Positions 5,861 through 7,373 of a stretch of DNA of 7,373 nucleotides are shown here, piece by piece; position 1 is the stretch's first letter; each line of letters opens with the position of its first letter. Source of the stretch: Zeimonas sp036675585 (lineage in GTDB: Bacteria > Pseudomonadota > Gammaproteobacteria > Burkholderiales > Burkholderiaceae_E); the NCBI GenBank assembly GCA_036675585.1, contig JAKFES010000249.1, positions 1-7,373 of the forward strand. The letters run 5' to 3'. A model generated the notes under the pieces. It searched no databases. It saw nothing but the letters and a program-made list of their open reading frames with translations, and had not been told where the DNA came from. Both the position numbers and the translations under genes were made by a program.

Positions 5861-7027
5861 ATGACCGATCGCAGTCCGGGTCCGCAGCACCGTGCGACCA
5901 CGCCGGAGCTGACGCTGCCGTCCGGCACGGCGGCGGGGTCGGCGGGCGACGCCGCGTTGCCGCGGCGGCGGCGGCTGACCGACGGCGCCGATTTCCCGGT
6001 CATTCCCGATTGCTGCAATCTCGGCACCGTCGTGCGCGTGCTCGTTCCGCTGAACTTCGGTGTGCTGCTCCTGTCGTGGCTCGCCTTCGCGACGAGCGGG
6101 CGCACGTGGGCGCTGGTCGAGACCGTGCTGCACGTCGACGCGATCGCCGCCGCTTCGCTGCTGCTGCTGTGCGCGATGCGGCGCGTCGTCAACGGCGCGG
6201 CGCGTGCGCTGCAGTGGGTCGCCGCGCTCGGCGTTCCGGCGCTGCTCACGGTCGCGGTGTCGCTGGTCGACGGCGGTGCGACCCGGTTCGAGACGCTCGC
6301 TTCGTTCGCCGCGTCGATAGTTCCGCGTGCGCTCAGCGCGATCGCCGTCGCCTGGGCGATGATCGAGTTCCTTCGACTGCGCCAGTTGTCGCTGCAGCCT
6401 TCGCAGGCCGAAGGCCGCCTGCAGGCGCTGCAGGCGCGCATTCGCCCGCATTTCCTGTTCAACAGCCTGAACACCGTGCTCGGGCTGATGCGCAACGACC
6501 CGCGCAAGGCCGAGCGCACGCTCGAGAACCTCGCCGACCTGTTTCGCGTGTTCATGAAGGACAGCCGCGAACTCGTCCCGCTCGACGACGAGGTGCTGCT
6601 GTGCAAGGAATACCTGACGATCGAGAAGCTGCGCCTGGCCGAGCGCCTGTCGGTGCGCTGGGAGCTCGACGACATGCCGGGCGATGCGCTGCTGCCGTCG
6701 CTGCTGCTGCAGCCGCTGGTCGAGAACGCGGTGCACCACGGCATCGAGCCGAGCTCGAGCTCGGGCGAGATCGTCGTGTCGATCGTCAAGTCGGGCGATC
6801 GCGTGCGCGTCGAGATCGTCAATCCGATGCCGCAGTCGGCGCCGCGGCGGCCCGGCAACCACATGGCGCTGTCGAACGTGCGCGAACGGCTCGACCTGAC
6901 CTTCGACGTCGAGGGCCAGCTCGAGACTGCGAGCGACGACGGGCGCTTTCGCGTCACCGTGCAGTTCCCCTACCGAAAAGAGAGAAGACGCCGAGATGTC
7001 AGACGTTCCATCGATTCTGATCGTTGA
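5861..7027 (+). CDS. algZ: AlgZ/FimS-type (LytS family) membrane sensor histidine kinase
   Basis: This is the sensor of a two-component system, 388 residues from ATG 5861. A polar Pro/Ser/Thr/Arg-rich N-terminus (1-44) leads into IPDCCNLGTVVRVLVPLN (48-65), a block typical of AlgZ-like kinases. Four membrane segments follow, near 57-76, 85-106, 119-136 and 146-171, with no sizeable periplasmic domain. The His_kinase domain (PF06580) has its H-box ARIRPHFLFNSLNTVLGLM at 192-210, with H197 the expected phosphate acceptor, and the N-box LLLQPLVENAVHHGIEP at 281-297. The nucleotide-binding G-region is degenerate: VNPMP (320-324) and GNHMALSNVRERL (332-344) replace DNGxG and GxGxGL. I believe this is normal for the AlgZ branch. 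The arginine-rich C-terminal tail (372-388) is largely encoded in and just before the 32-nt overlap with the regulator gene. The symbol rests on motifs plus the argH neighbour; the signal sensed is unknown. Confidence 0.9.
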   Translation: MTDRSPGPQHRATTPELTLPSGTAAGSAGDAALPRRRRLTDGADFPVIPDCCNLGTVVRVLVPLNFGVLLLSWLAFATSGRTWALVETVLHVDAIAAASLLLLCAMRRVVNGAARALQWVAALGVPALLTVAVSLVDGGATRFETLASFAASIVPRALSAIAVAWAMIEFLRLRQLSLQPSQAEGRLQALQARIRPHFLFNSLNTVLGLMRNDPRKAERTLENLADLFRVFMKDSRELVPLDDEVLLCKEYLTIEKLRLAERLSVRWELDDMPGDALLPSLLLQPLVENAVHHGIEPSSSSGEIVVSIVKSGDRVRVEIVNPMPQSAPRRPGNHMALSNVRERLDLTFDVEGQLETASDDGRFRVTVQFPYRKERRRRDVRRSIDSDR

Positions 7028-7373
7028 CGACGAGCCCGTCGCGCGTTCGCGGCTGCGCGAACTGCTCGCCGATCTTTCGCCCGAATTCGCGCACCGCATC
7101 GTAGGGGAGGCGCCGAACGCGCCGGAAGCGTTGTCGCAGATCGAGGTCGTGCATCCGCAGATCGTGCTGCTCGACATCCAGATGCCCGGGATGACCGGCA
7201 TCGAGCTGGCGCGCCACATCTCGGCGCGCGCGCAATCCGATCCGCCGCGCCCGATGCCGCTGATCATCTTCGTGACCGCGCACGACGAGTTCGCGGTCGA
7301 CGCCTTCGAGGTGCGCGCGATCGACTACCTGCTCAAGCCGGTGCGCGCCGAGCGGCTGCGCCAGGCGCTGCAG
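6996..7373 (+). CDS. algR: AlgR/LytTR-type response regulator, receiver domain, 3' end missing
   Basis: This is the partner regulator of the upstream kinase; 126 codons are visible before the right edge. They make a complete CheY-like receiver domain: acidic pair D11-D12 in ILIVDDEP, phospho-acceptor D60 in VLLDIQMPGMTGIEL, T94 in FVTAH, and K114 in DYLLKPV. The stretch HDEFAVDAFEVRAIDYLLKPV (96-116) is characteristic of regulators with a C-terminal LytTR DNA-binding domain, which should follow beyond the window, at a full length of about 245-250 residues. The ATG lies 32 nt inside the kinase gene in the +1 frame relative to it, with purine-rich GAGAAG (6982-6987) 8 nt upstream, so translation is probably coupled. 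Family is very secure; the symbol relies on synteny, and the LytTR domain itself is not seen. In related genomes hemC often follows. Confidence 0.93.
   Translation, partial: MSDVPSILIVDDEPVARSRLRELLADLSPEFAHRIVGEAPNAPEALSQIEVVHPQIVLLDIQMPGMTGIELARHISARAQSDPPRPMPLIIFVTAHDEFAVDAFEVRAIDYLLKPVRAERLRQALQ

Noticed and set aside
4249..6957. Long minus-strand frame spanning argH and the kinase gene
   Set aside because: It crosses two well-supported genes in shadow frames, with Ser/Arg-rich low-complexity translation.
5741..7267. Minus-strand frame of about 500 codons opposite algZ and algR
   Set aside because: It is antisense to intact H-box, N-box and receiver motifs, and the translation shows only Gln/Arg/His-rich low complexity.
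1..7373. CRISPR arrays, insertion sequences, tRNA or rRNA genes
   Set aside because: I found no repeat-spacer pattern, transposase motif, terminal inverted repeats or cloverleaf. The only regular repeats are the three short copies at 1084-1127.

Overview
The window is very GC-rich (I estimate roughly two thirds G+C), densely coding, and looks like a chromosome segment of a betaproteobacterium, most likely of the Burkholderiales. The best taxonomic clue is argH divergent from an AlgZ/FimS-type sensor kinase gene that overlaps an AlgR-type regulator gene. I recall this order as conserved in beta- and gammaproteobacteria, including Pseudomonas. Genus cannot be set from this window.

Layout. (1) 1-873, minus strand: the N-terminal 291 codons of a CNNM/CBS-domain membrane protein (CorB/HlyC family, resembling the YtfL/PaeA branch), running off the left edge. 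(2) 874-1219: a 346-bp divergent intergenic region. It has a good minus-strand promoter, three 10-bp direct repeats at an exact 17-bp period, a weak plus-strand promoter candidate, and an imperfect palindrome followed by a T-run just ahead of the next gene. (3) 1220-4252, plus strand: a two-gene TRAP-TAXI uptake system, made of a secreted TAXI substrate-binding protein and a single-chain DctQ-DctM permease. A 10-bp perfect hairpin separates the two genes. (4) 4253-4307: a short convergent gap with a (CG)7 run. (5) 4308-5708, minus strand: argH, argininosuccinate lyase. (6) 5709-5860: a divergent promoter region with a perfect TATAAT for argH. (7) 5861-7373, plus strand: an AlgZ/LytS-type membrane histidine kinase, overlapping by 32 nt the start of an AlgR/LytTR-type response regulator that is cut by the right edge.

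Function. The TAXI protein should capture a small, probably anionic, organic solute in the periplasm and deliver it to the fused permease for ion-driven import; the substrate cannot be read from the sequence. The kinase/regulator pair should form a two-component system translated as a coupled unit. ArgH catalyses the last step of arginine synthesis. CNNM-family proteins are linked to divalent-cation or polyamine efflux.

I found no mobile element, CRISPR array, tRNA, rRNA or clear sign of horizontal transfer, and no convincing undescribed multi-gene system. The least explained material is non-coding: the 17-bp-spaced repeats and the palindrome upstream of the TRAP-TAXI genes. All six genes belong to families I recognise.
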